Shown here piece by piece: positions 44,481 to 57,628 of a DNA stretch of 64,000 nt. The DNA comes from Acanthacorydalis orientalis. Taxonomy: Eukaryota > Arthropoda > Insecta > Megaloptera > Corydalidae. The DNA lies in assembly GCA_034766995.1 (NCBI GenBank), contig CM068315.1:55039556-55103555 (forward strand), in the 5' to 3' direction. The notes beneath the pieces are model-generated. The model ran no database searches. It worked only from the letters and a program-made list of their open reading frames with translations, and was not told where the DNA came from. Numbering within the stretch: position 1 is the first letter of the stretch; every line of letters starts with the position of its first letter. A program made the translations under genes and the position numbers.

Positions 44481-46640
44481 ATGGATGAAAAAGGCGGAAT
44501 TTGTGATAAAATAGAAAAATACTTATCAGAATTAGGTAAATGGTAAGTATATTCCATAATTGTAAACATTAATTGGTTTATAGTTTATGATATTGTTTAA
44601 TAACATTTAATTAATTACCTTTAATATTAAAAAAACAATAAGACTGTGTAATGATGCATAAAGAAAATTCAATGGCTCTTACTATTTATTTTTATTTTAT
44701 AAGCTTTTGTACTGTATTGTTTATATTAAATTGTTTTAGGCCTGTTTGGAGAGCCTTACTTTTAGGACAATTTTTATCCACCTTGCTCTGTTTAATGGCA
44801 CTATTATCACATTATATAAATAAAGAAGTAGCTTTGATACTTCCTACTGGTCAAAGCTTTTTACATTACATGATGTTATGTATTACTTTTACTACTTGGT
44901 TAGCTTGTCGTAGTAACGAAAAGGGTTTAATTTCAATTATTAAAGCAAGAGGATGGCGCTATTTATTGCTCGGCTTAATTGATGTTCAAGCAAATACTTT
45001 AATAGCTTCTTCTCATCAGTTCACTACTTTAACAAGTATACAGGTATATTAATTTTATAAAAATGCAAAATATAATCATTTTTCAATTCATTTTGTCAAT
45101 GCTAAAAAGTTTTTTTTTCAAGTGCATAATTGCATGAGTCATTTTAAATAAAATTTAAAACACCTATTCATTTAAATAAAATATTTAACACGTGACAATT
45201 ATTTAATTTTATTAGAACCTAATTTACTATTTAACAACTATACGTATAAAGCAACAGTAAATTTTAATTTTTCAGCTTTTAGATTGTGTGGCAATACCAG
45301 TAGCATTAGCTTTAAGCTGCCTTATTCTTGGTGTAAGATATCGTATAGTACATATTGCAGGTGTTTCTGTTTGCCTTATGGGAGTAGGATGCTTAGTGTG
45401 GGCTGATATAGATGGTGGTAAACCTGTCGGTATGTTTGTTTTTATTACAAAATGATGTGATTATTCAGATACATACTTTTTTTAGGAAAAAATCAATTAG
45501 TCGGTGACATGCTTTGCTTGAGCGGAGCAGTACTTTTTGCAGTAGTGGCTGTATTACAGGAATTATCTGTAAAAACAACAGATATTATTGAATATTTGGG
45601 AATGTTAGGTCTTTATGGTAGCATTATTTGTGGTGCACAAATGTAATTATATTCATTTTCTTATATACTTTTATTATTAAAGCTTAATTCAGCAAGTATG
45701 TAATAAATTTAATAGTAGGTAATTTAAAGTATGTATATTAAACATCTGTTGTTAAATTTATCGTACAATAGAAAATTAAATAGAAGTTGTATAATTAATA
45801 ATATTATTTTCTTTTAGAATAAGCATTTTTGTATTTTTTCCATTTTAAAAAAGGTTTATTGTTAATCTTGGATTTTTGAGGAAAAATATATATAGACTGA
45901 AAAAAAAACACATTTAATTAATATAATAATATTGATTTCAGGATAATTCTTGAAAAACAATCCATTCAATCAATTCAATGGGAAAATGAAAGTATTATTT
46001 ACTTTTTGTCTTTTGGAATAGCACAATTTTTATTTTATTCATTAACACCATTAATGCTGAGAGATACTGGTGCAACATGTTTACAGCTGTGTTTATTAAC
46101 ATCGGATTTTTATTCACTTATTGTTGGAATATTACTCCTACAATATAAAGTATGTGTATATTACTTTATGTTTTGTTTAAGTAGGTAGTAATGGTTTTTT
46201 GATTTTAGTTCCATGCCTTATATTTTTTATCATTCACATTGGTAATGTGTGGAATTTATATCTATGCTATAAAAAAAACACCTATATCAGCAGAACAACA
46301 ACATTTAGACAACCCTCCTATTATAGAACAAACAAGGTATTTTACTTAAAATAATATTAATAATAACTGTAGTTATTAGACATTATACAACATGTATATT
46401 AAAGTAAAATAACAATTAAATGTTTATTTAAGATCTAATGGACCGACCAGAGAATATGTTACACCTGTTACATCTGAAGGCAATTTTGAACTATCTGCTC
46501 TTGGTATACTGAGTGCAGGAAGCACATGCCCTCCTGAAGGTTTGCCATTGAGTATGAGTACTGACACAGCTTTTTCTTCTTTTTACGGAAGTCAAGTATT
46601 TCAAAACGCGAAAGAAAATAGAAATAATAGTGCAGCGTAA
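44481..46640 (+). CDS. SLC35F1/F2-type solute carrier
   Basis: Exons: 44481-44542, 44740-45043, 45276-45429, 45486-45642, 45942-46149, 46209-46336, 46433-46640. All phases agree, giving 406 aa, the family's usual length. The SLC35F1/F2/F6 group belongs to the drug/metabolite transporter superfamily, multi-pass proteins with about ten membrane helices. Hydrophobic helices are evident throughout exons 2-6 (for example VWRALLLGQFLSTLLCLM and LLDCVAIPVALALSCLILGV). Family-typical segments include FTTWLACRS, LLLGLIDVQANTL, DMLCLSGAVLFAVVAVLQE and LTSDFYSLIVGILLL. The hydrophilic C-tail (from about residue 325) is Ser/Thr/Asn-rich. The substrate is not settled for insect members. A candidate AATAAA at 47078-47083 lies beyond a long TA array. 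Confidence 0.9.
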
Positions 46641-46905
46641 TGTTTTTGTTATTTAGTAAATAATATTTTCAATACGGACATTTTTATTTATTTATATAAA
46701 TGTTTTTATTACAAAATACAAATACTTACATGGACTGTTTTTTTTAAGTAAGTAGCATCTATTTATAACATATTGTTATAAGTTTTATTATCATTATAAA
46801 CAATATATCATTATTATTAAATCATAGCATAAATCATGTATTATAAATGTTGTGTAAAGAATTTGTAGAATTATTCATTTATACATATGTACTCATATAT
46901 ACATT

Positions 46906-46990
<85 letters not shown>

Positions 46991-47763
46991 AAGCAAATAT
47001 ATTGCTCAACTATTTCATGTTTTTCTATGATAATTATTGTTAATTTATTTTAAAATTTTATATGAAATTTAAAGTTTAATAAAAACAGATATATAATGTA
47101 TTTTTGTATATTATTAATAGTAAAGCAACCTAACTGATAATCCCAATAAAACGTTTGTGATTTAACGGTAACTAATTTTTAAATTAGAAGCATGTAAAAA
47201 AGTTTAAAAAGAAAAAGATTTCAATGAGATTAGAAAAATAGATAAATGTTTGACTTGTACAATTGATTCATATTATATTTTAATTATTCATTTAAAATAA
47301 TAATTGCTCAAGGAAGTATTCCGATAGCATTATTATTAAAAATGATTAATTTTGAAAATTGAATCAAATTAATTTGGTTACATTCCTAATATACAAATGT
47401 ATATACGTTAATATATTTTCAAACACACAAATATATATATATATACGCGTACGTGTTTTTGCATGTGCGCTTGTTTATAAATGTTTTGATGTGATTATAA
47501 ATAACTATAACTTTATGTTTTTTGTAATAAACGTTTTAATTAATTCTTGAAAAATAGAGATTAATTTTATCTGTGATAGAGATTATTCTTTTTCTCTGCA
47601 TATTTTTAATTTCTATTTCCATGTGATAAACAAGTACGCGTTGTAATCATCCGTTGCTGTTGACATGTATATATGGGGGTTAGTTGTAAAGAAATGTAAA
47701 GTGCATTGATATTATTTATTTTTAATATAAGTAATAAGTAAGAGTTGCATCAAAACCATAAGA
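46641..47763. other. 3' region of the SLC35F-type gene and Ctr9 upstream region
   Basis: It contains an 80-bp TA array (46909-46989), a candidate polyadenylation signal (47078-47083) and AT-rich sequence. The last 130 bases before 47764 are less AT-biased and probably hold the Ctr9 promoter and 5' UTR. There are no coding frames outside repeats. Confidence 0.55.
46909..46989. repeat. (TA)n microsatellite
   Basis: A pure TA run of about 80 bp, in the presumed 3' UTR of the SLC35F-type gene. Confidence 0.9.
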
Positions 47764-49739
47764 ATGTCGAATTCAATAGAAATTCCCTTAAGGGACACAG
47801 ACGAGGTAAAAATATTTATAAATAACCCATAATCTCAATATGTATAAAATTTAAATTTATTAAATTAATTTTTGAATTTATTAATTTTAGGTAATCGAGT
47901 TATATATAGATCAACTTCCTGAAGGCGATGAAGTTCTTGGAATATTACGGCAGGAAAGAGCTCAGCTCACTATTTGGATTAACTTGGCAGTGAGTATTTC
48001 ATTATTGTATAACGGTTTCATCCGGTCTTCAATTCACATCGAATACTTTTAGTTGGAATATTATAAGCAAAAGAAAATCGACGATTTCATCAAAATACTC
48101 GAAGCGTCACGGACCGATGCGAATATCGACTATAGAGATTATGAAAAAGATCAGATGCGAGCGTTAGATATGTTAGCTGCGTATTATGTACAAGAAGCGA
48201 ATCGTGAAAAGAATAAAGATAGAAAAAGAGAGCTTTTTACGAAAGCCACGTTTCTTTACACGACCGCCGATAAGATTATAATGTACGACCAAGTAAGTCG
48301 TGTTTTCATTCATTTAAACATTAACTTCAAAAACGATAAATTTTACATGTCTGCGATATATTTTACAAAAATAACATTTTAGAACCATCTTCTTGGCCGA
48401 GCGTACTTTTGCCTTCTGGAAGGTGATAAAATGGAACAAGCCGATGCACAGTTTAATTTTGTGCTGGGGCAATCTCCAAGTAACATTCCATCGTTGCTGG
48501 GTAAAGCTTGTATAGCCTATAATAAAAAAGATTTTCGAGGTGCGCTAGCATTTTACAAAAAAGCATTACGAACAAACCCGAATTGCCCGGCAGCTGTACG
48601 TCTCGGAATGGGACATTGTTTTATGAAACTTGGTAATCAAGATAAAGCACGACTGGCATTCGAGCGTGCGTTGCAGTTAGATCAAAAATGTGTTGGAGCC
48701 TTAGTAGGGCTTGCTATTTTAAAACTAAATCAACAACAGCAGGATGATATCAGAGCTGGAGTTCAGATGTTATCGAAAGCCTACACAATTGATTCTACAA
48801 ATCCAATGGTTTTGAATCATTTAGCGAATCACTTCTTTTTCAAAAAAGTATGATTTGTATATGCATTAATATTTAATGTACTATTCAGTTTGAAAAGATT
48901 TAAATTTTCTGTACAAGTGGAAATGATTTCATATTATATTACTTATAAGGAAATTGCATACGCTGAAAATGAAATTGTCATGAATTGTTATATCTATCTT
49001 TCTAGGACTATGCAAAAGTACAACATTTAGCATTACATGCTTTTCACAACACAGAAAATGAATCTATGAGAGCCGAAAGTTGTTATCAGTTAGCTCGGGC
49101 ATTTCATGTGCAAGGAGATTATGATCAGGCATTTCAGTACTATTATCAAGCTACTCAGTTCGCACCAACAGTGTTTGTTTTGCCTCATTTCGGTCTTGGT
49201 CAAATGTATATTTATAGAGGAGATACAGAAAATGTAAGTATTATTTTATATTTTCGGTTTATTTAATTAAAGTATATGTTTGTGTGTGTATATGTATATA
49301 CATATACACACACATATGTATATTTTGGATGAGTGCAAAAGTTTTGATGCATTCTAATAATGTCATATTAACCCTTTCGCTGCCGTGAAATCTAATCCAG
49401 AGCGCGGTGGTAGGCGGTTATAGGTGGCCTTTAGTCATCAACAGTACAGTTTCGATAATGTCAGTTGAGCACCTACAGCACTGTACAAGTGATATGAGTT
49501 AAGCATCTACAGCAATAGTTCCTTGCTTGGCTGACTAAAAACCGATCGATTAGAAAATTTGCTTCTCTTCGCTACCTGAAAAACTACATTTTTTCATTCT
49601 TCAATGAGAAATTGACCACCTTTTATGATAGAGGCATATGAATGCTGCCAGAACATTGGTGAAAGATTATCGAAAGCAATGACAGTTATTTTTTCCATCG
49701 TTCTATCATGAAACCCATCAAAACTTTTGCACTCTTCCA

Positions 49740-49784
<45 letters not shown>

Positions 49785-52700
49785 AGTTATATGCATAAAA
49801 ATAATTTTATATTATATATTAGGCTGCTCAGTGTTTTGAAAAAGTGTTAAAAGCACAACCAGGAAATTATGAAACAATGAAAATTCTTGGATCATTATAT
49901 GCAAATTCAACATCACAGTCAAAACGTGACATAGCCAAAAATCATCTTCGGAAAGTCACAGAACAATTTCCGGATGATGTTGAAGCATGGATAGAACTTG
50001 CCCAAATTTTAGAACAGTCTGATCTTCAAGGTTCTCTTCAAGCATATGGAACTGCAATGAAAATTTTAAAAGATAAAGTACAAGCTGAAGTACCACCTGA
50101 AATATTAAATAATGTTGGAGCTTTACATTACAGGTAGTTACAAAATAAACTACCTTGATTACTGCAAATTTTTTCATATTGTTTTATGTAATTATTGAAA
50201 GTGGATTCATTTAAATTATTATTCTTAACTGAATTATTTTCATAAAACATGGTTTTTTTCAGATTGAATAATCTTGAAGAAGCTAAAAAAAATCTTGAAG
50301 AATCTTTAGAACGTGCTAGATCTGAGGCAACTCATGATCCACAATATTATAATTCTATTGCAGTGACAACTACATATAATCTCTCACGATTAAATGAAGC
50401 TTTATGTATTTTTGATAAGTCTGAAAAAATGTACAGAGATATTTTAAAAGAACATCCAAATTATGTTGATTGTTATCTTCGATTAGGTTGTATGGCCAGA
50501 GATAAAGGGCAAATTTATGATGCTTCTGATTGGTTCAAAGAAGCTTTACAAATTAATAATGAACATCCAGATGCGTGGTCACTTTTAGGTAATTTGCATC
50601 TTGCAAAAATGGAATGGGGCCCTGGACAGAAAAAATTTGAGCGTGTATTAAAGGTAAATATAAATTTTTAACATGATTTTTTGTCATTATAATTGTTATT
50701 CAAAAAGCTAATTTGTAACTTAGAGAGATTCTGTAATATTTTTTACTAAATTATAAAATTTTATTATATAGGAAATATTGTAAAATGTAAAATATTTTTA
50801 GTATGTTTAAAAAAACTTATTTATAATGAATAGAATCCTGCAACATCTCAAGATGCTTATTCTCTAATCGCTCTTGGAAATATTTGGCTTCAAACATTAC
50901 ATCAGCCGACAAAGGATAAAGAAAAAGAAAAGAGACATCAGGAGAGAGCGTTATCATTATATAAGCAAGTACTCCGTACAGACCCGAGAAATATTTGGGC
51001 TGCGAATGGGATCGGAGCTGTTTTGGCACACAAAGGTTGTGTTACCGAAGCTAGAGATATTTTTGGACAAGTTCGGGAAGCTACTGCAGATTTTTGTGAC
51101 GTATGGCTTAATATTGCTCACATTTATGTTGAACAAAGACAGTACGTTAGTGCTATCCAGATGGTTAGTGTTATGAACTTACTTATTTTTTAAACATTGT
51201 TCTCTGAAAATGATTTTATTCAAATTTTCTAGTATGAAAATTGTCTACGAAAGTTTTATAAGTATCATCATGTTGAAGTGTTACAGTATTTAGCACGGGC
51301 TTATTATAAAGCAGGAAAACTGAAAGATGCTAAAATGGTTTTATTAAAAGCGCGACATGTAGCACCACAAGATACAGTTCTTTTGTATAATATTGCTTTG
51401 GTCTTGCAACGTCTAGCCACACAAATTTTAAAAGATGAGAAATCTACTTTACACACTGTTTTACAAGCTGTACATGAATTAGGATTATCACACAAGTAAT
51501 TTAATTATTTATGGATCATTGCAACAATGTCAATAATTTATTTTATTTTTTTCAAAATATTATTTTTAATGCAAATCATTTTATTCTTTTATATCATCTG
51601 GTCTTAAATTTACAAGGAATCTTAATAAGAAAATATTTACATATTAAAAATAATATTTTGTAATTTTTTTTAGATATTTCCAATATTTATCTGTTTATGG
51701 AGATAGAATGAAATATGATATCACTTTAGCCGGTTTAGAAGCACGACAATGTCAGGATTTATTAAGTCAAGCACAGTATCATGTTGCTAGAGCTAGACGT
51801 GTAGACGAAGAAGAAAAGGCACTGCGCCGCAAACAGGAAGATGAACGAAATGCTTTCAAGATGAGACAACTTGAGGAACAAGTAAATAAGTATATTATTT
51901 ATCTAATCTTTCCACTGATATTTATTATTCAGTGATTTCATATTTAATAATATAATTATGATTTTTGTACATAAGTACATTTATTGGAACATGAAAAAAT
52001 GCACCTAATAATATTTTATGTACATTTAGTGGTTTTACGTATTGTTTTATAATGAATATATTTTTACTATTTTTGCTTCCAAGTTATTTATAATCCTTCA
52101 TTACTATTTATAAATTGACGTGTATAATTTATTTCCTTTTTATAGAAAAAAATGGAAGAACAACGGCATAAAGATAAAGAACAAATGCTTCAAAAACGAC
52201 AAGAGTATAAAGAAAAAACTAAAAATGTATTATTATTTGAAGATATGCCTTCAGAGAAAGCACCTAAAGGTAAAGGCAGAGGTCGGAAAGATCAGTACAT
52301 TTCAGATTCAGGAAGCGATGTGGAAAATAGGGGTGAAAACAAAGAACCTCGGGAAAAAACACGTAAAAGACGTAGAAGTAACGAGGGTAAGGAAAGAAAG
52401 AAGAGAAGTGGACGTAAACGTAAAGACAAGAAAGGTTATGATAATTCTGACTCGGACAGTGATCGTCCTAAAGCGAAACGTGGCCGGAAAAGGATCTCTG
52501 ACCAAAGATCCAAAAAGAAAATGGATGCTGATGATGGACTTAGTTCAAAACAGAAAAGTAGAATTGTATCGAAAGCTACAATATCTACAAGTGAATCAGA
52601 TAGTGATGATGCTAAAAAACTTAGAGCCGGTAGTGGAGATGAAAGTGGAAGTGGAAAAGACGTTGTTAAAAAGAAAAGGAGAATTGCATCTGATTCAGAG

Positions 52701-53384
52701 AGATCCAGATCTGGAAGTCGATCGAGTCGATCCAAAAGCCGTTCTAAATCTCGGTCGAGATCACGCTCTAAAAGTCGTTCGAGATCACGTTCTAAAAGCC
52801 GTTCGAGATCGCGTTCTAAAAGCCGTTCGAGATCGCGTTCTAAAAGCCGTTCGAGATCGCGTTCTAAAAGCCGTTCGAGATCGCGTTCCAAAAGCCGTTC
52901 GAGGTCGCGTTCCAAAAGCCGTTCGAGGTCGCGTTCCAAAAGCCGTTCCAGGTCACGTTCCAAAAGTCGTTCCAGATCTCGTTCAAAATCGCGGTCAAAA
53001 AGTCGATCGAGGTCACGTTCAAAAAGTGGCTCACGATCTAGAAGTCGTTCTGTGTCCAGGTCAAAAAGTCGTTCTCCATCGAGAAAAAGTCATTCGAGAT
53101 CACGTTCAAAAAGTGGTTCTCCGTCGAGAAAAAGTCGTTCGAGATCACGTTCAAAAAGTGTTTCGAGGTCTCGTTCTGTATCAAGATCACGTTCCGGATC
53201 CAGAAGTCGTTCACAATCTAGATCCAAGTCGCGGTCACGAAGTAGATCTCAGTCAAAAAGTCCATCTCGATCTCGAAGTCGTTCAGGCAGTAAAAGTCGT
53301 TCACAATCTCCCCTGGAAAGAAAATCTGTGTCTGGTAGTGAAGCTGGTTCAAGGCCAGGAAGTGTTGCAAGTGATGCAAGTTAG
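47764..53384 (+). CDS. CTR9: RNA polymerase-associated protein Ctr9 homologue (PAF1 complex)
   Basis: Exons: 47764-47805, 47891-47989, 48053-48292, 48383-48847, 49006-49233, 49823-50133, 50263-50653, 50834-51163, 51233-51495, 51674-51881, 52146-53384. Phases agree, giving 1,271 aa. Ctr9 is the TPR scaffold of the nuclear PAF1 complex, which aids RNA polymerase II elongation and histone modification. The start ([22 protein letters not shown]) is typical. TPR-like helix pairs fill residues about 40-800 (for example [45 protein letters not shown]). A charged coiled-coil-like stretch follows ([20 protein letters not shown]). The C-terminus is unusual: Lys/Ser/Asp-rich, then about 200 residues of RS repeats (about 1045-1245). 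Human Ctr9 (about 1,173 aa) has an acidic Ser-rich tail there. Intron 8 uses a GTTAGT donor. AATAAA at 53507-53512 follows the stop. Confidence 0.94.
49325..49740 (-). mobile_element. Mariner-like deletion derivative in Ctr9 intron 5
   Basis: The ends are inverted repeats: TTGGATGAGTGCAAAAGTTT (49325-49344) and the inverse of 49721-49740, TTGGAAGAGTGCAAAAGTTT; they extend to 25 bp with one mismatch. On the minus strand, an ATG 46 bp inside the right end opens a short frame whose tail ([20 protein letters not shown]) resembles the C-terminal Trp/Gln and Gly-Gly region of mariner-type transposases. The middle of the gene would thus be deleted. A TTAA followed by CCCTTTCGCTGCCG at 49368-49385 looks like a piggyBac-type end inserted within it; the matching end was not found. 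The borders abut TA and CA microsatellites, so the target duplication is unclear. Confidence 0.5.
52764..52979 (+). repeat. 24-bp tandem repeat, nine copies, in Ctr9 exon 11
   Basis: Nine consecutive 24-bp units of the form CGTTCYAAAAGYCGTTCSAG followed by RTCN, each coding for RSKSRSRS. Neighbouring units differ mainly at synonymous or wobble positions. Looser RS repeats continue to about 53300. This periodicity also keeps alternative frames open on both strands. Confidence 0.95.
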
Positions 53385-53623
53385 AATGTTAATATATTTA
53401 AAAATCAGTTTTGAATACACTAAAACTGTAAACCAATATATACTGTAACAAAAATGTATTTTATGTATGAATTTCATTGTACTTAAAATACATTAATAGT
53501 TTTATAAATAAATTGAAATGAAATTAAAATTCATATTTAAATTATATAGTCGCCAATGGGTGTGAATTTGTATATGCATTTATGTATATACATACACACG
53601 TGTGAACACAAATTCATAAATGA

Positions 53624-53674
<51 letters not shown>

Positions 53675-54315
53675 CATACACACATTCACACATACATACA
53701 CACATGCATACAAAAAAGAATAAAAATTGTATAGTATGAACAAAAATTGTATTGTTTTGAATTATTTCATAGAAATAAAAGATATTTCAATTGATATTTG
53801 ATTATTTAATGTTACATTTGTGGTCTATATTTTTGTAACATCTTTTAAATTAACTAAAATATTAGACTAGCTATTTTTGTTATTAAATATGAACAATGTG
53901 ATAATTTGAAAAAAAAAGTAGATTTGGTTTTTACGTAAATAAGAGTAGTTATGTTTTGTTTCATATTTAGTTTTGTGTATTTTTAAATTAAAATGATTAT
54001 ATTGAAATGAATATTTTGATCATTGAAATATTTGGTTTTATTTTTACAAGTTAATAGTCTTATTTCATATCTTAGTATTTTTTTTTGTTGCTAGTAAAAA
54101 CCACAAACTGAAAAAAATGAGTTATCTAATTGTTTTAAAATTAATAAAGGAAAGTTAAGCCCATTTGAACATTACAGAAATTAAAAGTGTAACTTTTCTT
54201 CATTATACAAAAGATGTCACTGTTGGTACAAACATTGAAAATTGAATGAATTTTGCAAGCGTAATAAATGTTTGTAATTTTGTCTGCATTTAATAAATAA
54301 AATAATTATTTCAAA
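53385..54315. other. Ctr9 3' UTR and GPATCH1 upstream region
   Basis: AT-rich, with a TA array (53630-53667) beside CA-rich runs, and the Ctr9 polyadenylation signal at 53507-53512. There is no coding sequence. The GPATCH1 promoter must lie in the last several hundred bases; no distinct core motif was identified. Confidence 0.55.
53507..53512 (+). terminator. Polyadenylation signal AATAAA (Ctr9)
   Basis: A canonical hexamer 123 bases after the Ctr9 stop codon, the first after the stop. Confidence 0.5.
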
Positions 54316-57300
54316 ATGTCAGATTCTGATGAAGATAATTACTGTTCTTACGGAACGCCTTTGGAGCAATACGACGAAGGTAATATAATTTCGATTATTT
54401 TTAACCTAGAACTTATGCACAAATTTGAATATTAATGATTATTGTTTTTAGATGAATTTCCGAAAAAAAAGGCCTTAATTATAGAAGAGCAAATTGCAAC
54501 AGATTCTCTAGGACGGCGTAGATTCCATGGTGCTTTTACAGGAGGATTCTCTGCTGGTTTTTGTAACACAGTCGGTTCCTTAGAAGGTTGGACTCCGGCT
54601 GAATTCAAGAGTTCTCGTACAAGTAAAGCGTTAAAAAGTTCACAAAAACCCGAAGATTTTATGGACGATGAAGATATCGGTGAATTTGGTATCGCACCGA
54701 CTCGCGTGAGAGCCACATCTGATTACAACTTGGTATCGTCTAGAAAACGAAAAAAAATACCACAAGGTAGTTCTATACCAGGTCAGCCTGTTCTTGAAAT
54801 GATTTTACAACCTGCTAAAGAAACAGTTGGAGTAAAACTTCTTAAACAAATGGGATGGAAACCAGGACAGGGAGTAGGTCCACGATTGACAAAACATGAG
54901 AAAAAACATATTAACAAACAAATAAGTAATACCAAATTTTATGGTTGTGAAATGCCTGGCCCATTAAGACAATCTCAAAATAATAACTCTGAGGAAAGTG
55001 ATTTTTCATCGGATGAGGATACAGAGATAACATTTGCCCCGGATGATTATGATTTATACGTGTGTAAACCGAAAGAAAACACTTTCGGTATGGGATATTC
55101 CGGACTCGATAAAAGGCCGATTCTGTCCCAATTTTCTTTATTCGATCGACCGGCTCATTTCGCTATGGTGGATCGGAATGACAAAAAAGTATCTATATCG
55201 GGACAAGCGTTTGGAGTCGGTGCATTGGAAGATGACGATGAAGACATTTATGGTAAAGATGATATGTCACAGTATGATTTTGAACTCGAGTCAGCTGAAA
55301 AAAAGAAACAAGCAAAAAAAAATATTATTTCAAATTCTGATACTCTCCCAGGATTTATTCTTGCCAAAAATTCATCAGTGACTAAAAAACGATTTCCTCC
55401 TCCTGTTTTACCGAAAAATTTTGTTCCTATTCATGGAGCTAGAAAAAGTAGATTTGAACCGTTATCCGAAGAGAGAAAACGAGAAATTTTAGAAAACAGT
55501 AAAAGGCTCGAACGAAAAAATCTAAACGCTGCCGATCGTGGATTGTTAATAAATGATTCAGTGCCTGTACAGTCGAATACACAGGATTCTATTGTGCTAT
55601 CGAAAGAAGATAATGTGAAAAATTCTAATGTAAATAAGAATAATGTTGATGAAAATTCAGAGAACAAAATGAATGAAAAACAAGGAGCAAATAAACCTAC
55701 ATCTTTTAAACCTTTTATATACGACACAAATAAACAGGAACGCTACGAAAAATATTTAGATCTTATAAAGGTCGGATCACGGGAGAAACTCGTGGATTTA
55801 CAACCCTTTTCCATGACCGAATGGGAACGGGACCGAGAAAAAATCGAATTCGAGCAAGCGGCAAAAATGTTTAAACCGTTTAATGACTTGATGTTCGATA
55901 GATTTGTTCCAGCGAAGCAAAAAGATGAATTAAATACTTTATCGATAAAAAGTGAACCGGTTGTTAAAGAAGATAGTGTTACAGTCAGTGCTGCAAAAAA
56001 AAAAATGTTTGGAAAATTAACAAGAGAGAAAATAGACTGGAAACCGACAAGTTTATTGTGTAAGAGATTTAATGTTCCAGAACCAAATACAGGGTTAGTT
56101 CTAATTTTTTATTGATAGATTATGTATTTTTGTTATAGACCAATATAAATATAAAATTCTCTTATTAGCTAATTTATTAGGTTTTTAAAATGTACAAATT
56201 TGTGTTTTATTGAAATACTCTCGTATTTTTTCAAAGTTTTTGTTATAGTAATACTTGTTATGTACATAAATCATTTAATATTATTAGAGTTGATTCAGAT
56301 GTAAATATATCATTTCTAGTAAATTTCTATTTTTAGATGCCAGCCATCTGAAAATGATAAAAAAGGTAAAAGATACTCGGTCTTTGATTATTTACAAGTG
56401 AAATCTGCTAATGAAATACAAGAAAATCCCACAGTAAAATCAGAAAAAGAGAGTGATACCTCACCAGATTGTCAGAAGAAAAATACCGAAGATAATAAAC
56501 ATATGAATACGATACAAAATATGAATGCAGTTAATGAAAAGATTGAAAAAGAAATCGATACTCCAGATAATAGCAAAAGTAAAGAAGTAACATTACTAAT
56601 TTCAAATTTACCATCTTCCAGTAGTGCACCAGAACATAAAACTGTTCATTCATTTGGAAATAGATCTGAAGAACATTCTATTTCAAAAGAAACTTTGGTA
56701 CAAGAGATTCAATCAGGAAATAAAATGCAAAGCAAGCTCACAAATGAGAATATACCACCAGTAATTCCTGAAGATCCAAATTCCAGAATTGATCTGTTTA
56801 AAGCTATATTTCTCAGTAGTAGTGAATCAGAGAGCGAACCTGAAAATAATCAAGAAAATGAAAATAAACTCGATAAAATGAAACAAATTTTAATAGCTGA
56901 AAACTATACGACTGGAGACAAAAGTTTAGAATCTAATGTAAAAAGAAACAATAATTTACCACAAGGTATATTTAAGAATATTGATTTGGATGCAATAAAT
57001 GTGCGTACAAAAAAACCACACACAAATATAAATATTACAAATGCTGAAGAATCTACGAAAATAATAAATCATTCAGTTAAAAATGATATTGAAGAACAAG
57101 AAAGTCCAATGAATGAGGACACGTATGGACCTCAGTTACCGAAGCAATTTATTAAAATAAATAATCAAGTTCTGAATAGAGACAAAACATTGCATTCTGA
57201 AGAATGGATTGAAAAGAAAAATGACAGTGATAGTGACAGTGACAAAGATAGAGTCTCTGTTACTAAACGGAAGAAAGAGAAAAAGAGTCACAAAAAACAT

Positions 57301-57363
57301 AAGGAAAAATACAAAAAGCATAAATCAAAAAGCAAACACAAAAAACATAAACATAAAGAGTAG
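54316..57363 (+). CDS. GPATCH1: G-patch domain-containing protein 1 (spliceosome-associated)
   Basis: Three exons: 54316-54379, 54452-56093, 56337-57363, in consistent phase, giving 910 aa (human about 931). GPATCH1 is a nuclear protein of catalytically active spliceosomes; G-patch domains activate DEAH helicases. The N-terminal family block is clear (FHGAFTGGFSAGFCNTVGS, then EGWTPAEFKSSR; residues about 48-78). The G-patch follows at about 147-190 (VGVKLLKQMGWKPGQGVG). GMGYSGLDK and FKPFIYDTNKQERYEKYL, typical of the family, follow. The second half is low-complexity Glu/Asn/Ser/Lys, ending in a run of KKHK repeats, a likely nuclear localisation signal. Intron 2 uses a GTTAGT donor and is supported by phase; reading through it would stop the protein after ten codons. 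A candidate AATAAA is at 57771-57776. Confidence 0.93.
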
Positions 57364-57530
57364 TTATTTTTTATTTTCATTTATAGTTGATTGTTGCATT
57401 TCCTTCCCTGTATATATTAATATATATTTTATTACTGTATTCTGATGCCTACATCAATTAAAACGATTTATTTATTATTGTATTTTCCAATATTTTATTG
57501 CTAATTTTGTAACCCTAATCTGTAAAAATG

Positions 57531-57534
<4 letters not shown>

Positions 57535-57625
<91 letters not shown>
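57535..57625. repeat. (TA)n microsatellite
   Basis: A pure TA run of about 91 bp, among the longest in the window, 170 bp after the GPATCH1 stop. Confidence 0.9.

Positions 57626-57628
<3 letters not shown>

Noticed and set aside
52436..52963. Antisense frame of 175 codons, and a sense frame of 442 codons at 52120-53448, both overlapping Ctr9 exon 11
   Set aside because: Both are by-products of the 24-bp RS repeat, which keeps other frames open. The encoded LERDLERL and VLKAVRDR repeats have no independent support, and the Ctr9 frame is fixed by splicing phase and homology.
52764..52979. Regularly spaced short repeats resembling a CRISPR-like array
   Set aside because: The units are contiguous with no spacers, lie in frame inside a coding exon, and the genome is eukaryotic.
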